Shown: positions 16,757 to 26,932 of the stretch, one piece after another | How positions within the stretch are numbered: position 1 is the stretch's first letter | Layout: each line of letters opens with the position of its first letter | From: an uncultured Eubacteriales bacterium | Lineage (GTDB): Bacteria > Bacillota > Clostridia > Christensenellales > Aristaeellaceae | DNA length: 61,134 nt | Direction: 5' to 3' | NCBI GenBank assembly: GCA_902773895.1 | Contig: CACYGB010000002.1 | Span: 1 to 61,134 of the forward strand | Notes under the pieces: generated by a model | What the model saw: only the letters and a program-made list of their open reading frames with translations | The model's database searches: none | Told to the model about the DNA's origin: nothing | Program-made: the position numbers and the translations under genes

Positions 16757-17394
16757 CCCAATGCCCTGATGGCCTGCGCGACGGCCATCGGATCCTTTGC
16801 TTTGAAATATGCCGTTCCCATCACCAGCTGCGTAGCGCCTGCTTCCGCCAGCAAGGGAGCGTTTTCCAGGTTCACGCCGCCATCCACGGAAATGACCCCG
16901 CGGTACCCGGCAGCGCGAAGATAGCGGATTTTCTCCACCTGCTCCGGCATGAATTTTTGCCCGCCAAAGCCCGGCTCCACCGTCATGATCAGCACCGCGT
17001 CCAACCGGTCCAGGTAAGGCAGCAGCGATTCCGCCGGCGTTCCCGGTTTAACGGACAGGCCGCAGCGAACGCCCGCCTGCCGGATCCCGTCCAATACCGG
17101 GCCCACATCTTTTGCAATTTCCCGGTGCACAGTGATGGTTTCAGCTCCGGCATCGGCAAAAACCTGCACATACTTTTCCGGCTGATCCATCATCAGGTGC
17201 ACATCCAGATGGCACTGCGGGAAATGCTGATGCACCGCTTTGCACAGGGACGGGCCGAAGGAAAGGTTGGGAACAAAATGCGCGTCCATCACGTCAAAAT
17301 GCAGCAAATCAACGCCGGTATCCAGCATACGGTCAATTTCTTCGCCCAGCTTCATCCAATCGGCTGCCAGCAGGGAAGGCGCAAGCTCAATCAT
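16753..17394 (-). CDS. rpe: Ribulose-phosphate 3-epimerase
   Basis: This TIM-barrel enzyme of the pentose phosphate pathway interconverts ribulose 5-phosphate and xylulose 5-phosphate. It shows the expected start IELAPSLLAADW, the metal motif LHFDVMDAHFVPNLS, the central VEPGFGGQKF and the C-terminal VDGGVN. The start at 17394 gives 213 residues and an 8-base overlap with rsgA. The rsgA-rpe order is conserved in many Firmicutes. Confidence 0.95.
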   Translation of the reverse strand: MIELAPSLLAADWMKLGEEIDRMLDTGVDLLHFDVMDAHFVPNLSFGPSLCKAVHQHFPQCHLDVHLMMDQPEKYVQVFADAGAETITVHREIAKDVGPVLDGIRQAGVRCGLSVKPGTPAESLLPYLDRLDAVLIMTVEPGFGGQKFMPEQVEKIRYLRAAGYRGVISVDGGVNLENAPLLAEAGATQLVMGTAYFKAKDPMAVAQAIRALG

Positions 17395-18274
17395 AACGTT
17401 CCCTCCATTTTTGACGGCAATCCGCCAGCAATTCGTGGTATCTTTCGATTCGCCGGGGATGGATCGCTCCATCCTTCGCTGCTTTCAATACGGCACAGCC
17501 CGGTTCGCTTCCGTGATAGCAGGGCGAAAAACGGCACATGCCCTCGTACGGCTGGAATTCGGGATAATAATCCCGCAGCAAAACCGGATCGAACACCTCG
17601 TCCATTTCCAGCAAACTGAAGCCCGGCGTGTCGATCACCTGAATTTCGCCGAAGGAAAACAGCTGCGCGTGACGGGTGGTATTTTTTCCCCGCAGGATTC
17701 TCTGGCTGATGTCCCCCGTTTCCTGCTTTAATCCAAAAAGCGCGTTCAGCAGCGTGGATTTTCCCACGCCGGACTGCCCGGAAAAACAGCAGGTTTCGTT
17801 TCGTAAACGCCGGCGAATTTCGTCAAGACCTGTCTTTTGCGCAGCGCAGACGGAATAAACTTCCGTTTCCGCTTTTTCATACATGGCCTTGGCCAGCTCC
17901 GCCACGGCGTCGTCCTTGTCCAGATCGGTTTTGTTTACGATCAGAATGGGCATCAAGCCCTGCTTCCGGGCAAAGATCAGCAGCTTATCCACCAGCAGCC
18001 AATCGGGAGAAGGCTGCGGGGAAACCAGAATGCCCAGCAGCGTGGCATTGGCCACGGGAGGCCGCAGGCACTGGCTGATACGCGGATGGATTTCTTCGAT
18101 CCAGCCATGCTCGTCGCTGATACTGCCCGGCGTAAAATCAATGCGGTCGCCCACCAGGGGCGACATGCCCTGACGGCGGAATTTCTTCTTTGCGCGAAGG
18201 ATGTATTCATTTCCTTCAGCGTCCCGAACCGTGTAGAGTCCGCCGCGGCCCTGAACGATGACGCCTTCCATCAT
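17387..18274 (-). CDS. rsgA: Small-subunit ribosome assembly GTPase RsgA
   Basis: RsgA is a circularly permuted GTPase that checks late 30S maturation. An N-terminal OB fold is followed by NKTD, then the P-loop SGQSGVGKST and the switch motif DTPGF. The C-terminal zinc knuckle C-x5-C-x-H-x5-C is seen in CRFSPCYHGSEPGC. The 295-residue length is normal. It overlaps prkC by 4 bases. Confidence 0.95.
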   Translation of the reverse strand: MMEGVIVQGRGGLYTVRDAEGNEYILRAKKKFRRQGMSPLVGDRIDFTPGSISDEHGWIEEIHPRISQCLRPPVANATLLGILVSPQPSPDWLLVDKLLIFARKQGLMPILIVNKTDLDKDDAVAELAKAMYEKAETEVYSVCAAQKTGLDEIRRRLRNETCCFSGQSGVGKSTLLNALFGLKQETGDISQRILRGKNTTRHAQLFSFGEIQVIDTPGFSLLEMDEVFDPVLLRDYYPEFQPYEGMCRFSPCYHGSEPGCAVLKAAKDGAIHPRRIERYHELLADCRQKWRERYD

Positions 18275-20004
18275 GTGTCCTGTTCCTCCGGAATGGCCGT
18301 TTCTTCCGGATTCTGGTCCGTTGTTTCCCGGTTTTCGTCTGTCATTTCTTCTTCCAGCGTTTTTCTGGAAATGTATTCAAGCAGCGTTACTTTTGTTCCC
18401 TGCATAGCCTGCTGCCCCACTTCCAGCGCATTGCCGTTTTCGTCCACGTACCGCTGGGCAGCGATCCGCTCAAACTGCGCTTCGTCATCCACCGGGGTAC
18501 GCTGCAGTTCTTCCAGCTGCAGGTTCAGCGTTTTGATGATCTGTTTGGCTTCGTCATATGTCTTTCCGACCAGGTCAGGCAGCGTCACGCTGCCGCCGCT
18601 GAGGATCACCTGCACGATACCGCCGTTGGGCAGCATCTCTCCTTCTTCCGGCGATTGGGCCAGTACCGTGTCCCAATCCGTGGGCGACAGCACCCTATCC
18701 GGCAAAGCAAGCAGGGTAAAACCCATCTGCTCCAGCACCGCCCGGGCTTCGCTGACCGGCATTCCCGCCACCCGGGGCACCGCCTGCTCCGCAGGGCCCG
18801 TGGATATGGTCAGGAAAACCGTCTCATTCCTGCGCATGCTGGTGCCGTATTCCGGAGATTGAAGCGATACCGTACCGGCCGCTTTCTGCGGGTCGCTGAC
18901 CCGGGAAATTTCATATTTTAGCCCTGCCTTATTGATCAAACGAACCGCTTCGGCTTCCGTTTCATCCAGGCAATAGGGAACGTCGACAGTGTTCACTACC
19001 TGATCGTAAATCCGAATTCCTCCGGCTATCAGTACCGCCATGACCAGCAATCCGCTGCCGATGATACCGATTCGGGTCCACAGCCATTTCCGGGAGTGAA
19101 CCGGCTTTTGCTTTGTGGTGGTGTTGCTTGTAATGCCAGGACCGCTTTGCGGTTTGTCCGGCAGCCGCTCCAGCCAGCTTCCATCCGGTTCCTGCAGGGC
19201 GCGCTGCAAATCCTGCGCCATTTCCAACGCACTTTGATAGCGGTTTTCAGGCCGCTTCTCCATGGCCTTGGACACTACGCGCTCCATAGCCGGCGGCACA
19301 GTGGGGTTGATTTCGCTCATGGGCCTGGGTTTGGCGTTGATATGCTGCAGCGCCACGGAAACCGGCGTTTCACCGTCAAAAGGCGGCTGGCCGGTCATCA
19401 TTTCGTACAGGCAAACGCCCACGCTGTACAGGTCGCTGGCAAAGGTAACGTTCTCCCCCTTGGCCTGCTCCGGGGAAAAATAATGCACCGACCCCATCAC
19501 GCTGTCTTCCTGACTGATGGTATTGCTGCCGGCCACCCGGGCGATGCCGAAATCAGCCACTTTAATGTGGCCGTCCGCATGCACCAGCACATTCTGCGGC
19601 TTGATGTCACGGTGAATAATGCCGTTGTTGTGGGCATGCTGCAGGGCGGACAGGATCCGGATGCCGATCTGCGCCGCCACGGAAGGCGGCAGGGCACCCT
19701 TTTGGCGAATGACTTCCTTCAGGGTCTGGCCTTTTACGTATTCCATCACCAGATAACGGATATCGCCGTCCTGGCCCACGTCCAGCAGGTTCACGATATT
19801 GTGGTGGCTCATTTTGCTGGCCGTGGTGGCTTCCCTTTCAAAGCGTGCGGAAAACTCGGCGTCCTGATTGAATTCAGGGCGCAGAATCTTGACGGCGACG
19901 GAGTGGCCGGTGCGGTGGTCAATGGCCCGGTACACCAGCGCCATGCCGCCCTTTCCCACAAATTCCACCAGCTCATAGCGGTTATCCAGCAACCTGCCTA
20001 TCAT
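18271..20004 (-). CDS. prkC: PASTA-domain Ser/Thr protein kinase
   Basis: This membrane kinase senses peptidoglycan fragments or lipid II and controls growth and cell-wall synthesis. The kinase domain covers residues 1-270 with K39, HRDIKPQN (D133) and DFG (D151). One membrane helix lies near 311-331, followed by three PASTA repeats outside the cell (about 340-405, 408-475, 476-550). Its overlap with the phosphatase gene upstream and rsgA downstream is the classic arrangement. In Bacillus PrkC can also trigger spore germination, a role that may be moot here given the sporulation relics. Confidence 0.95.
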   Translation of the reverse strand: MIGRLLDNRYELVEFVGKGGMALVYRAIDHRTGHSVAVKILRPEFNQDAEFSARFEREATTASKMSHHNIVNLLDVGQDGDIRYLVMEYVKGQTLKEVIRQKGALPPSVAAQIGIRILSALQHAHNNGIIHRDIKPQNVLVHADGHIKVADFGIARVAGSNTISQEDSVMGSVHYFSPEQAKGENVTFASDLYSVGVCLYEMMTGQPPFDGETPVSVALQHINAKPRPMSEINPTVPPAMERVVSKAMEKRPENRYQSALEMAQDLQRALQEPDGSWLERLPDKPQSGPGITSNTTTKQKPVHSRKWLWTRIGIIGSGLLVMAVLIAGGIRIYDQVVNTVDVPYCLDETEAEAVRLINKAGLKYEISRVSDPQKAAGTVSLQSPEYGTSMRRNETVFLTISTGPAEQAVPRVAGMPVSEARAVLEQMGFTLLALPDRVLSPTDWDTVLAQSPEEGEMLPNGGIVQVILSGGSVTLPDLVGKTYDEAKQIIKTLNLQLEELQRTPVDDEAQFERIAAQRYVDENGNALEVGQQAMQGTKVTLLEYISRKTLEEEMTDENRETTDQNPEETAIPEEQDT

Positions 20005-20708
20005 GCTGTCACCTCCGCGATGACCAGGGAAATATTATCCCGTCCGCCGCTTTGCAGCGCCAGGTTCAGCATCAGGTCCGCCGCCTGCTCCTTGACCATA
20101 TGCAGCAGGATTTCCTCCATCTGCTCCGGCATCACATAGTCCGACAGGCCGTCAGAGCAGATCAGATACAGATCCCCGCGCTGCTTGTCCAATACCGTCA
20201 CGTCCACTTCCACGCTTTCGCTGGAGCCGATGGCCCGGGTGATGATATTGCGGTAGGGATGGTGCATGGCCTGCTCCCGGGTAATCAGTCCGTCCCGCAG
20301 CATTTCGCCCACCATGGAATGGTCCTGGCTGACCTGCCGGATGTGTCCGTCCCGCACCAGATAGGCCCGACTGTCGCCCACATGGCCCAGCAGGATGCGG
20401 TCCTCGTCCTCCCAGATGACGGTGAACGTGGTACCCATACCGCTTAAATCGACATTGTTTTTCTGCTCTTCAAACAGAATCCTGTTTGCTTCCTCCATGC
20501 CGTTTCGCAGCAGTTTTTCATCCGGTTTTTTTCCGTCCAGCGCCCGGGAAAGGTGTGCCACAGCCATCTGGCTGGCCACGTCGCCGGCCTTATGGCCGCC
20601 CATGCCGTCCGCCACGCCAAATAAGCCGTACAATCCCGGCTGAATCAGCAGCGTATCCTGGTTGGAAGGGCGCACATTGCCCACATGGGTCCTGGATACA
20701 ACATTCAT
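20001..20708 (-). CDS. prpC: PP2C-family Ser/Thr phosphatase
   Basis: This Mn-dependent phosphatase reverses PrkC phosphorylation. The metal-binding motifs are visible: VADGMGGHKAGDVAS, GMGTTFTV, LLGHVGDSRAYL, CSDGLSDYV and GRDNISLV. The 235-residue length is standard. It overlaps the rlmN and prkC genes by 4 bases each, which couples their translation. Confidence 0.95.
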   Translation of the reverse strand: MNVVSRTHVGNVRPSNQDTLLIQPGLYGLFGVADGMGGHKAGDVASQMAVAHLSRALDGKKPDEKLLRNGMEEANRILFEEQKNNVDLSGMGTTFTVIWEDEDRILLGHVGDSRAYLVRDGHIRQVSQDHSMVGEMLRDGLITREQAMHHPYRNIITRAIGSSESVEVDVTVLDKQRGDLYLICSDGLSDYVMPEQMEEILLHMVKEQAADLMLNLALQSGGRDNISLVIAEVTA

Positions 20709-21739
20709 GGCTGTGCCTCCCTTAATACTTTTTTCCTCAGCTGTCCGCAGGCGCCTTCAATGTCATCGCCCATTTCCCGCCGGCGCGTGGCGGAAATGTG
20801 GCGCTTTTCCAGCACCTCCAGAAAATCGCGCACCTGCTTTTCGCTGACGCCGTAAAGGTTTCTTTCCTTTACCGTGTTCAGCGGGATCAAGTTCACGTGG
20901 CACTGCATTCCGCGGAGCTTTGCGGCCAGTTCCTCCGCGCAGGCCGGGGATGCGTTCACCTGGTCGATCAGCGCGTATTCAAACACCACGCGGCGTCCCG
21001 TTTTTTCGATGTAGTACCGGCACGCGTCCAGGGTTTCATCCATGGAATAGCGATGAGCGACGGGCATGATCTGCCGGCGGATTTCATCGTTGGGCGCATG
21101 CAAGGACAAAGACAGCGTCACCGGCAGGCCCTCCTGGGCAAAACGCCGCATCTGCGGCACCAGCCCGCAGGTGCTGACCGAGATGTGCCTGAGCCCGATG
21201 TTCAGCCCTTCGGGATGGGAAACCAGACGAAGGAAACGAACCACATTGTCGTAATTATCCATGGGTTCGCCGCTGCCCATCAGCACAATATTGTGCACCT
21301 TTTCGTTTTCAAGCACGCTGTTGGCGCACTGTACCTGGCCCAGCATTTCCGCCGCCGTCAGGCCGCGGACACAGCCGTCCAGCGTGCTGGCACAGAAACG
21401 GCAGCCCATTTTGCAGCCCACCTGGGTGGAAATGCACAGCGTGGCGCCGTAATGGTAATGCATCAGCACCCCTTCGATACACTGGCCGTCCCGCAGGGAA
21501 AACAGGAATTTTTTCGTGCCGTCCAGCTTTGAAACCCGGGTCTGCCGGATTTCCACCGGCTGATCCACCCCGGCGGCGGCCAGTTTTTCCCGAAGTGCCA
21601 AAGACAGGTTGGTCATTTCGGAAAAACGCGCGCCCCGATGCAGCCAGGAAAAAATCTGCCCGGCCCGAAACGGCTTTTCCCCCATTTCAGCCAATGCCTG
21701 CTTCAATTCCTCGGGATACATTCCCATCCATTCCAGCAT
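20705..21739 (-). CDS. rlmN: 23S rRNA/tRNA adenine C2-methyltransferase RlmN
   Basis: This radical-SAM enzyme methylates A2503 of 23S rRNA and A37 of some tRNAs. The cluster-binding motif C109-x3-C113-x2-C116 (GCKMGCRFC) and a catalytic C-terminal Cys near residue 331 are present. The length of 344 is typical. It is not marked by sequence as Cfr, and it sits in the standard rsmB-rlmN-prpC order. Confidence 0.95.
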   Translation of the reverse strand: MLEWMGMYPEELKQALAEMGEKPFRAGQIFSWLHRGARFSEMTNLSLALREKLAAAGVDQPVEIRQTRVSKLDGTKKFLFSLRDGQCIEGVLMHYHYGATLCISTQVGCKMGCRFCASTLDGCVRGLTAAEMLGQVQCANSVLENEKVHNIVLMGSGEPMDNYDNVVRFLRLVSHPEGLNIGLRHISVSTCGLVPQMRRFAQEGLPVTLSLSLHAPNDEIRRQIMPVAHRYSMDETLDACRYYIEKTGRRVVFEYALIDQVNASPACAEELAAKLRGMQCHVNLIPLNTVKERNLYGVSEKQVRDFLEVLEKRHISATRRREMGDDIEGACGQLRKKVLREAQP

Positions 21740-21740
21740 G

Positions 21741-23270
21741 TTATTTCACCCTGCGCATCCGCGCGATAAAGAACCCTTCCACGCCGTCGCGGTAAGGCAG
21801 CAATTGCAGTCCGTATTCTGTGGTGCGGGCTTTCCATTGTTCATCAAAATTCTGAGGCATAGGAGCAATTTCAAATTCCGGATGCCTGGCCAGGAATTTT
21901 TTCACCTGTTCCGTATTTTCCTGGGGCAATAGGCTGCAGGTGGAGTACACCAGCGTGCCATTTCTTTTCACGTACTGGCAGCAAACGTCCAGCAGCTTTT
22001 CCTGCAGCGCGGAAAGCTCCTTCACTGATTCTTCACTGGCCCGATACTTGATGTCCGGCTTATTGTCCATAACGCCCAGACCGGAACAGGGAGCGTCCAG
22101 CAGCACGGCGTCCATGGTGCCGGCAAGGTCTTCCTTGAACACCGCGGCATCCCGGACCACCGGGCGGATATTGTCGATTTTCAGCCGCCGCATCTGCGCG
22201 CGGATCAGGTTCACCCGGTGATCATGCACGTCCCAGGCGTACACCCGGCCCGTGCCCTGCATCTGCTCCGCCAGATAGGCTGTTTTTCCGCCCGGCGCAG
22301 CACAGCAATCCAGCACCTGCATGCCCCGTTTCACATCCAGTGCCTGAACCGCCAGCATGCTGCTTTCCCCCTGAATGGAGAAATTGCCGCCCAGATAATC
22401 CGCGTCCCGGCCAATGTCCGAAGCCATACGAATCCGGAAGGCGTGTGGAACCGCGCCTTTTTCGTGGGCCCACACTTTTTTGTCCAGCAGCTTTTCGAAT
22501 TCCTCGTCCGAAAAGCGCGTCAGATTGGGGCGGATCACCGTGTAATGGTTTTCGTTCCGATAAGCGCAGATTTTCTCCGCTTCTTCCGCGCTGTACGCGT
22601 CCATCAGCGTTTTTGCCAGCCATTCCGGCACGGAATACAGGATGGACAGATAATGCGCCCCTTCTTCCTTACCGGGCCATTGAATCTTATCCGGTTCCCG
22701 CACCATGGACCGCAGCACCGCGTTGGTCAGCCCTGTCAGCCCTTCCATGCCCAGGGCCCTGGTCAGCTTGACTGCTTCATCCACCACCGCGTTATCGGGA
22801 ATCCGATCATGGAAAAGCAACTGGCAGGCGCTGATGCGCAGAATATCCCGCACCTTGGGATCCAGGGCGTCGGCATCCTTGAGGTAAAAGCTCAGGGCGT
22901 AGTCGATGCGGATCAGGTTTTCAATGGTCCTGTACACAATGCTGGCGCAAAAGCGCTTGTCCAGCTGGGACAAATTGGCGTTGCGCATCCGCTCGTCCAG
23001 GGACAGGGAGGCATACGCGTCCTTACGGATCACATCCTCAAAAATTTCCAGCGCAACCCGGCGGGAATTGGAGGAAGGAGCTTCCGGCGCGGGTTTCCTG
23101 TCCGCATACTTCCGGCCGGGGGCCGGTTTCCGCGTTCCGGGCCTTGCCGTACCGGAATGAGAAAACCGCTGATTATTTCCTGCCGGACGGGAAAAGTTTT
23201 TACCGTTCTGGGGCTTGAAACCGGTCTTTTTCCCATCGAAGCTGCTCTTCCGATCTGGCTTTTTTTCCAT
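21741..23270 (-). CDS. rsmB: 16S rRNA (cytosine-967-C5)-methyltransferase RsmB
   Basis: A NusB-like domain (about residues 80-220) is followed by a SAM methyltransferase domain with VLDCCAAPGGKTAYLAEQM. The two catalytic cysteines lie in LLDAPCSGLGVM and VYSTCSLLPQENTEQV. The first roughly 75 residues are a basic, low-complexity tail rich in Lys, Arg, Pro and Gly, which is longer than usual. The start at 23270 lies directly after the fmt stop codon; longer readings would run antisense-like through fmt. Confidence 0.93.
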   Translation of the reverse strand: MEKKPDRKSSFDGKKTGFKPQNGKNFSRPAGNNQRFSHSGTARPGTRKPAPGRKYADRKPAPEAPSSNSRRVALEIFEDVIRKDAYASLSLDERMRNANLSQLDKRFCASIVYRTIENLIRIDYALSFYLKDADALDPKVRDILRISACQLLFHDRIPDNAVVDEAVKLTRALGMEGLTGLTNAVLRSMVREPDKIQWPGKEEGAHYLSILYSVPEWLAKTLMDAYSAEEAEKICAYRNENHYTVIRPNLTRFSDEEFEKLLDKKVWAHEKGAVPHAFRIRMASDIGRDADYLGGNFSIQGESSMLAVQALDVKRGMQVLDCCAAPGGKTAYLAEQMQGTGRVYAWDVHDHRVNLIRAQMRRLKIDNIRPVVRDAAVFKEDLAGTMDAVLLDAPCSGLGVMDNKPDIKYRASEESVKELSALQEKLLDVCCQYVKRNGTLVYSTCSLLPQENTEQVKKFLARHPEFEIAPMPQNFDEQWKARTTEYGLQLLPYRDGVEGFFIARMRRVK

Positions 23271-23272
23271 TT

Positions 23273-24217
23273 TTACGCTTCCTCCGTCACGATGCAGGAT
23301 GCAAAGGACACCGGATGCCCCCGCAGATAATCTTTCGTGTTCATTCGTTTGCCGCCCTGAGCCTGCACTTCCAGTATGCGTACAGCGCCATGACCGGCGG
23401 CAATAACAAGGCCTTCCTTGGCGTCGGCGGCCAGGATCTGTCCGGGCAAAGCGCCCTCGCTGTTTTCCGCTTCCTCCGCCTTCCATACCTTGATGCTTTC
23501 CTGGTTTCCCCACAAAAAGCTCGTTCCCGGCCACGGTGTCAGCCCGCGGACGCGGCAAACGATCTCCCGCGCCGTCATGCGCCAGTCGATGTTTCCCATT
23601 TCCTTTTTCAGCATCGGGAAATAGCTCATATCCGCTTCATTTTGCCGGCGTCGGGGGCAAGCGCCCTGCTCCAGCAAACGGATCGTTTCAATCAGCAGCT
23701 CCGCGCCGGCGGGAGCCATGCGCCGGATCAGCTCTTCCGCTGTTTCTCCAGGAAGGATCGCCATTTCCTTCTGCAGCAGGATGTCGCCGGTATCCAGGCC
23801 TTTATCCGTCATCATGGTGGTGATGCCCGTCACCGTCTCCCCCTGGATGATCGCCCAGTTCACGGGCGCCGAGCCGCGGTATTTGGGCAGCAGGGAGGAG
23901 TGAACATTCACAGTGCCGATGGTAGGAATATCCAGGATTTCCTGGGACAGGATCTGGCCAAAGGCCGCCGTGACACACAGATCAGGCCGCAGCGCGCGCA
24001 GGTCGTCCACTCCGTCTGCCCGGATCTTCACCGGCTGATAAACCGGGATGCCCAACTGCATCGCCCGTTCCTTGACGGGACTGGGCAGCATTTTATTGCC
24101 GCGGCCCTTGGGCTTGTCCGGCTGGGTGAACACGCCGACAACTTCGTAGCCCGCGTCCGCCAGCGCCTGCAGGGACGGCACGCCGAAATCCGGCGTTCCC
24201 AGAAAAACGATCCGCAT
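23273..24217 (-). CDS. fmt: Methionyl-tRNA formyltransferase
   Basis: Fmt formylates initiator Met-tRNA. The formyl-binding motif SSLLPKYRGSAPVNWAI and the catalytic Asn/His/Asp region are present, with a C-terminal OB fold. The 314-residue length is normal. It overlaps def by one base, the usual def-fmt pairing. Confidence 0.95.
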   Translation of the reverse strand: MRIVFLGTPDFGVPSLQALADAGYEVVGVFTQPDKPKGRGNKMLPSPVKERAMQLGIPVYQPVKIRADGVDDLRALRPDLCVTAAFGQILSQEILDIPTIGTVNVHSSLLPKYRGSAPVNWAIIQGETVTGITTMMTDKGLDTGDILLQKEMAILPGETAEELIRRMAPAGAELLIETIRLLEQGACPRRRQNEADMSYFPMLKKEMGNIDWRMTAREIVCRVRGLTPWPGTSFLWGNQESIKVWKAEEAENSEGALPGQILAADAKEGLVIAAGHGAVRILEVQAQGGKRMNTKDYLRGHPVSFASCIVTEEA

Positions 24218-24687
24218 CAGGCATTCTCCTCGTCGTCAAAAATTTCGTGATCCATCTTGTCCACATACATGATGCCGTCCAAGTGATCGATTTCGTGGCA
24301 CAGCGCCCGGGCCAGCAATTCTTCCCCTGTGATTTCAAAGAATTTCCCATTCCGGTCCTGGGCACGAACGGTAACCTTGTTGGGCCGCACCACATACCCC
24401 CGGCGGCCGGGAACGCTCAGGCACCCCTCGCTGCCAGCTTGTTCCCCTTCCATGGCAATGATTTCCGGGTTGACCAGTTCGATCAGGCCGTGCTCATCCT
24501 GCACGTCGATCACTACCACCCGGCGCAGAATGCCGATTTGCGGGGCGGCCAGGCCTACGCCGTCCGCCTTGTACATGGTATCCGCCATGTCCCGCAGCAG
24601 CAGCCACAGCCGCAGGTCAAATTTCTGCATGGGCTTGCTGATTTTCCGCAGGGTTTCATCCCCCAGCTTGATAATGTTCCTGACCAT
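24217..24687 (-). CDS. def: Peptide deformylase
   Basis: This metalloenzyme removes the formyl group from nascent proteins. All three family motifs are visible: GVGLAAPQIG, EGCLSVPG and HEIDHLDG. At 156 residues it is a type 1-like enzyme. It lies 9 bases downstream of priA. Confidence 0.96.
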   Translation of the reverse strand: MVRNIIKLGDETLRKISKPMQKFDLRLWLLLRDMADTMYKADGVGLAAPQIGILRRVVVIDVQDEHGLIELVNPEIIAMEGEQAGSEGCLSVPGRRGYVVRPNKVTVRAQDRNGKFFEITGEELLARALCHEIDHLDGIMYVDKMDHEIFDDEENA

Positions 24688-24696
24688 GATTTCCTC

Positions 24697-26919
24697 CTAC
24701 GCCAGCGAAGCGGGATTGATTTCCAACTGCACTTTCGCTGGATATTCTTCCCCGGCCATTTCCTGGAACCGGGCCAGCAGCCGGTCCGTATCCGGGTGAT
24801 TCAGCAATTTCATCAAAACATGCGCCCGGGCGCGGTCCTGGATCCGGGTGATGGGCGCTTCATCCGCGCGAATAAAAAAGATACGCCGCGCCAGGGGCGT
24901 ATGGCCAAATTCCGCCAGGATCCGCTTCCGGATGTCTTCGGCCGTCTGCAGCGCTGTTTCCATTTCCCTGGCTTCGCAAAGAAAACGGGCCATCATGGTG
25001 AACGGCGGGTACAAGTCCGCCTTCCGGCGTCCAAATTCCCTGGCAAAAAACGCCCGGTAATCCTGCGTGGCCGCTCCGGCGATGGCATAATGGTCCGGCT
25101 GATAGGTCTGGATCACAACTTCCCCGCTCTTCTCCCCGCGGCCGGCGCGGCCGGCCACCTGCACCAGCAGCTGGAAGGTGCGCTCCGCCGAACGGTAATC
25201 CGGAAAATTCAGCGTCAGATCCGCCATCACCGCGCCAACCAGCGTCACCTGGGGAAAATCCAGGCCCTTGGCGATCATCTGGGTTCCCAGCAAAATCTGG
25301 GCCTGGCCAGCGCGGAACCGGTCCACCAGTTCAAAATGCGCGTTTTTCCCGGTGGTGGTATCCACGTCCATCCGGATCACCCCGGCGCCGGGAAAACGCT
25401 TGTTCAATTCTTCCTCCACCTTCTGGGTGCCTGTGCCCATCGGACGGATATACGGGCTTTGGCAGGCGGGACACACCTTGGGCATGGGATGCACCGCGCC
25501 GCAGTAATGGCAGCGCAGGGTATGATCCACGCTGTGATACGTCATTGACACGTCGCAGCGTTCGCACTTGATGGTTTCCCCGCATTTGCGGCAGTTGACC
25601 GAGCTGGCGTAGCCCCGCCGGTTGATAAACAGCATGGCCTGCTGCCCGCGGGAAATGCAGTCGTCCAGCTTTTGCTGCAAAAGAGCGGAAAACATGCTGT
25701 GGTTTCCCAAACGGAGTTCCTCCCGCATATCCACAACATGGACGGTGGGCAGCGGACGGTTCAGCACGCGATGGGGCATCTCGATCAGCGTATAGTCGCC
25801 GCGTCTTGCCATGGCATAGGAATAAACGCTGGGCGTAGCACTGGACAGGAGCACCACTGCCTTTTCCCTTTTCCCGCGGGACGCGGCAACGTCCCGGGCG
25901 TCATACTGCGGAAAGCGGTCGGAAAGATAGGTTTGCTCGTGCTCCTCATCCACAATGACCGCGCCCAGATTTTCCACCGGCGCGAACACCGCCGACCGGG
26001 CGCCGATCACGATCCGCGCATCCCCCATGCGGATCCGCCGCCACTCGTCAAACCGCTCGCCGGCCGAAAGACGGGAATGCAGCACGGCCATGGAATTGCC
26101 AAAACGCGAACGGAACCAGTTGATCATCTGCGGCGTCAGCACGATTTCCGGTACCAGAATGATGGCGCCTTTTCCCTGCTTCAGGGCTTCCCGAACCAGA
26201 CGGATATACACTTCCGTTTTCCCGGAACCAGTCACGCCGTGAAGCAGAAACGGCTTCTGCGGCCGGCTCAGCGCCGGAATCAGTTCCGAAAGGGCTTCCT
26301 GCTGCTCGTCGGTCAATTCGGGGTCCGGCGGCGCGTCCATCCGTCCGTAGTACGGCGAACGGAGCGCTTCCTTTTCGAAAACCTCCGCCATTTCCCGGCT
26401 CACCAAATCATTCAGCGGCTCCCGCACGTTGCTGATCATTCCCCGCAGTTCCTCCAGGGAATGTTCCCGGCCGTCCGAAAGAATGGAAATGAGCAGTTTC
26501 TTTTTCTTTGATCGCCCCTGGGCCTGGATAGCTTCGTCGATCCGCTCCGCCGGGATCAGCAAACGCACAAAGGTTTCCGTTTTCACCTTCACCCGGCCGC
26601 CGCGCATTTCCGCGGGGATCATCAGCCGCAGGGCTTCGCAAAGCGGACAATGGGATTTTTCCTTGATTTCCCACGCAAGATCCATCAAATGCGGCAAAAG
26701 CGCCGGATAACTCTCCATCGTTTCCCGGATATCCTTGATTTTGTTTTCATCGTAATCCGGCTGTTCCTTCAGCCGGATCACGAACCCCTCTTTTTCCCTC
26801 GGGCCGAAAGGAACCACCACCCGCATGCCGGGCTGCACTTTCATACCATCCGGCACACGGTACGTAAATACGCGGTCCACCTGTTCAGAGGCGATGTCCA
26901 CAATGATTTCCGCGTACAC
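24697..26919 (-). CDS. priA: Primosomal replication restart helicase PriA
   Basis: PriA restarts stalled replication forks. An N-terminal DNA-binding domain precedes a superfamily 2 helicase core with Walker A GVTGSGKTEVY and the box VDEEHEQTY. The zinc-binding Cys clusters CRKCGETIKCERCD, CHYCG and CPAC lie between the motor domains. The 740-residue length is standard. It sits between coaBC and def as in Bacillus. Confidence 0.96.
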   Translation of the reverse strand: MYAEIIVDIASEQVDRVFTYRVPDGMKVQPGMRVVVPFGPREKEGFVIRLKEQPDYDENKIKDIRETMESYPALLPHLMDLAWEIKEKSHCPLCEALRLMIPAEMRGGRVKVKTETFVRLLIPAERIDEAIQAQGRSKKKKLLISILSDGREHSLEELRGMISNVREPLNDLVSREMAEVFEKEALRSPYYGRMDAPPDPELTDEQQEALSELIPALSRPQKPFLLHGVTGSGKTEVYIRLVREALKQGKGAIILVPEIVLTPQMINWFRSRFGNSMAVLHSRLSAGERFDEWRRIRMGDARIVIGARSAVFAPVENLGAVIVDEEHEQTYLSDRFPQYDARDVAASRGKREKAVVLLSSATPSVYSYAMARRGDYTLIEMPHRVLNRPLPTVHVVDMREELRLGNHSMFSALLQQKLDDCISRGQQAMLFINRRGYASSVNCRKCGETIKCERCDVSMTYHSVDHTLRCHYCGAVHPMPKVCPACQSPYIRPMGTGTQKVEEELNKRFPGAGVIRMDVDTTTGKNAHFELVDRFRAGQAQILLGTQMIAKGLDFPQVTLVGAVMADLTLNFPDYRSAERTFQLLVQVAGRAGRGEKSGEVVIQTYQPDHYAIAGAATQDYRAFFAREFGRRKADLYPPFTMMARFLCEAREMETALQTAEDIRKRILAEFGHTPLARRIFFIRADEAPITRIQDRARAHVLMKLLNHPDTDRLLARFQEMAGEEYPAKVQLEINPASLA

Positions 26920-26932
26920 GCGAAGTTCCTCC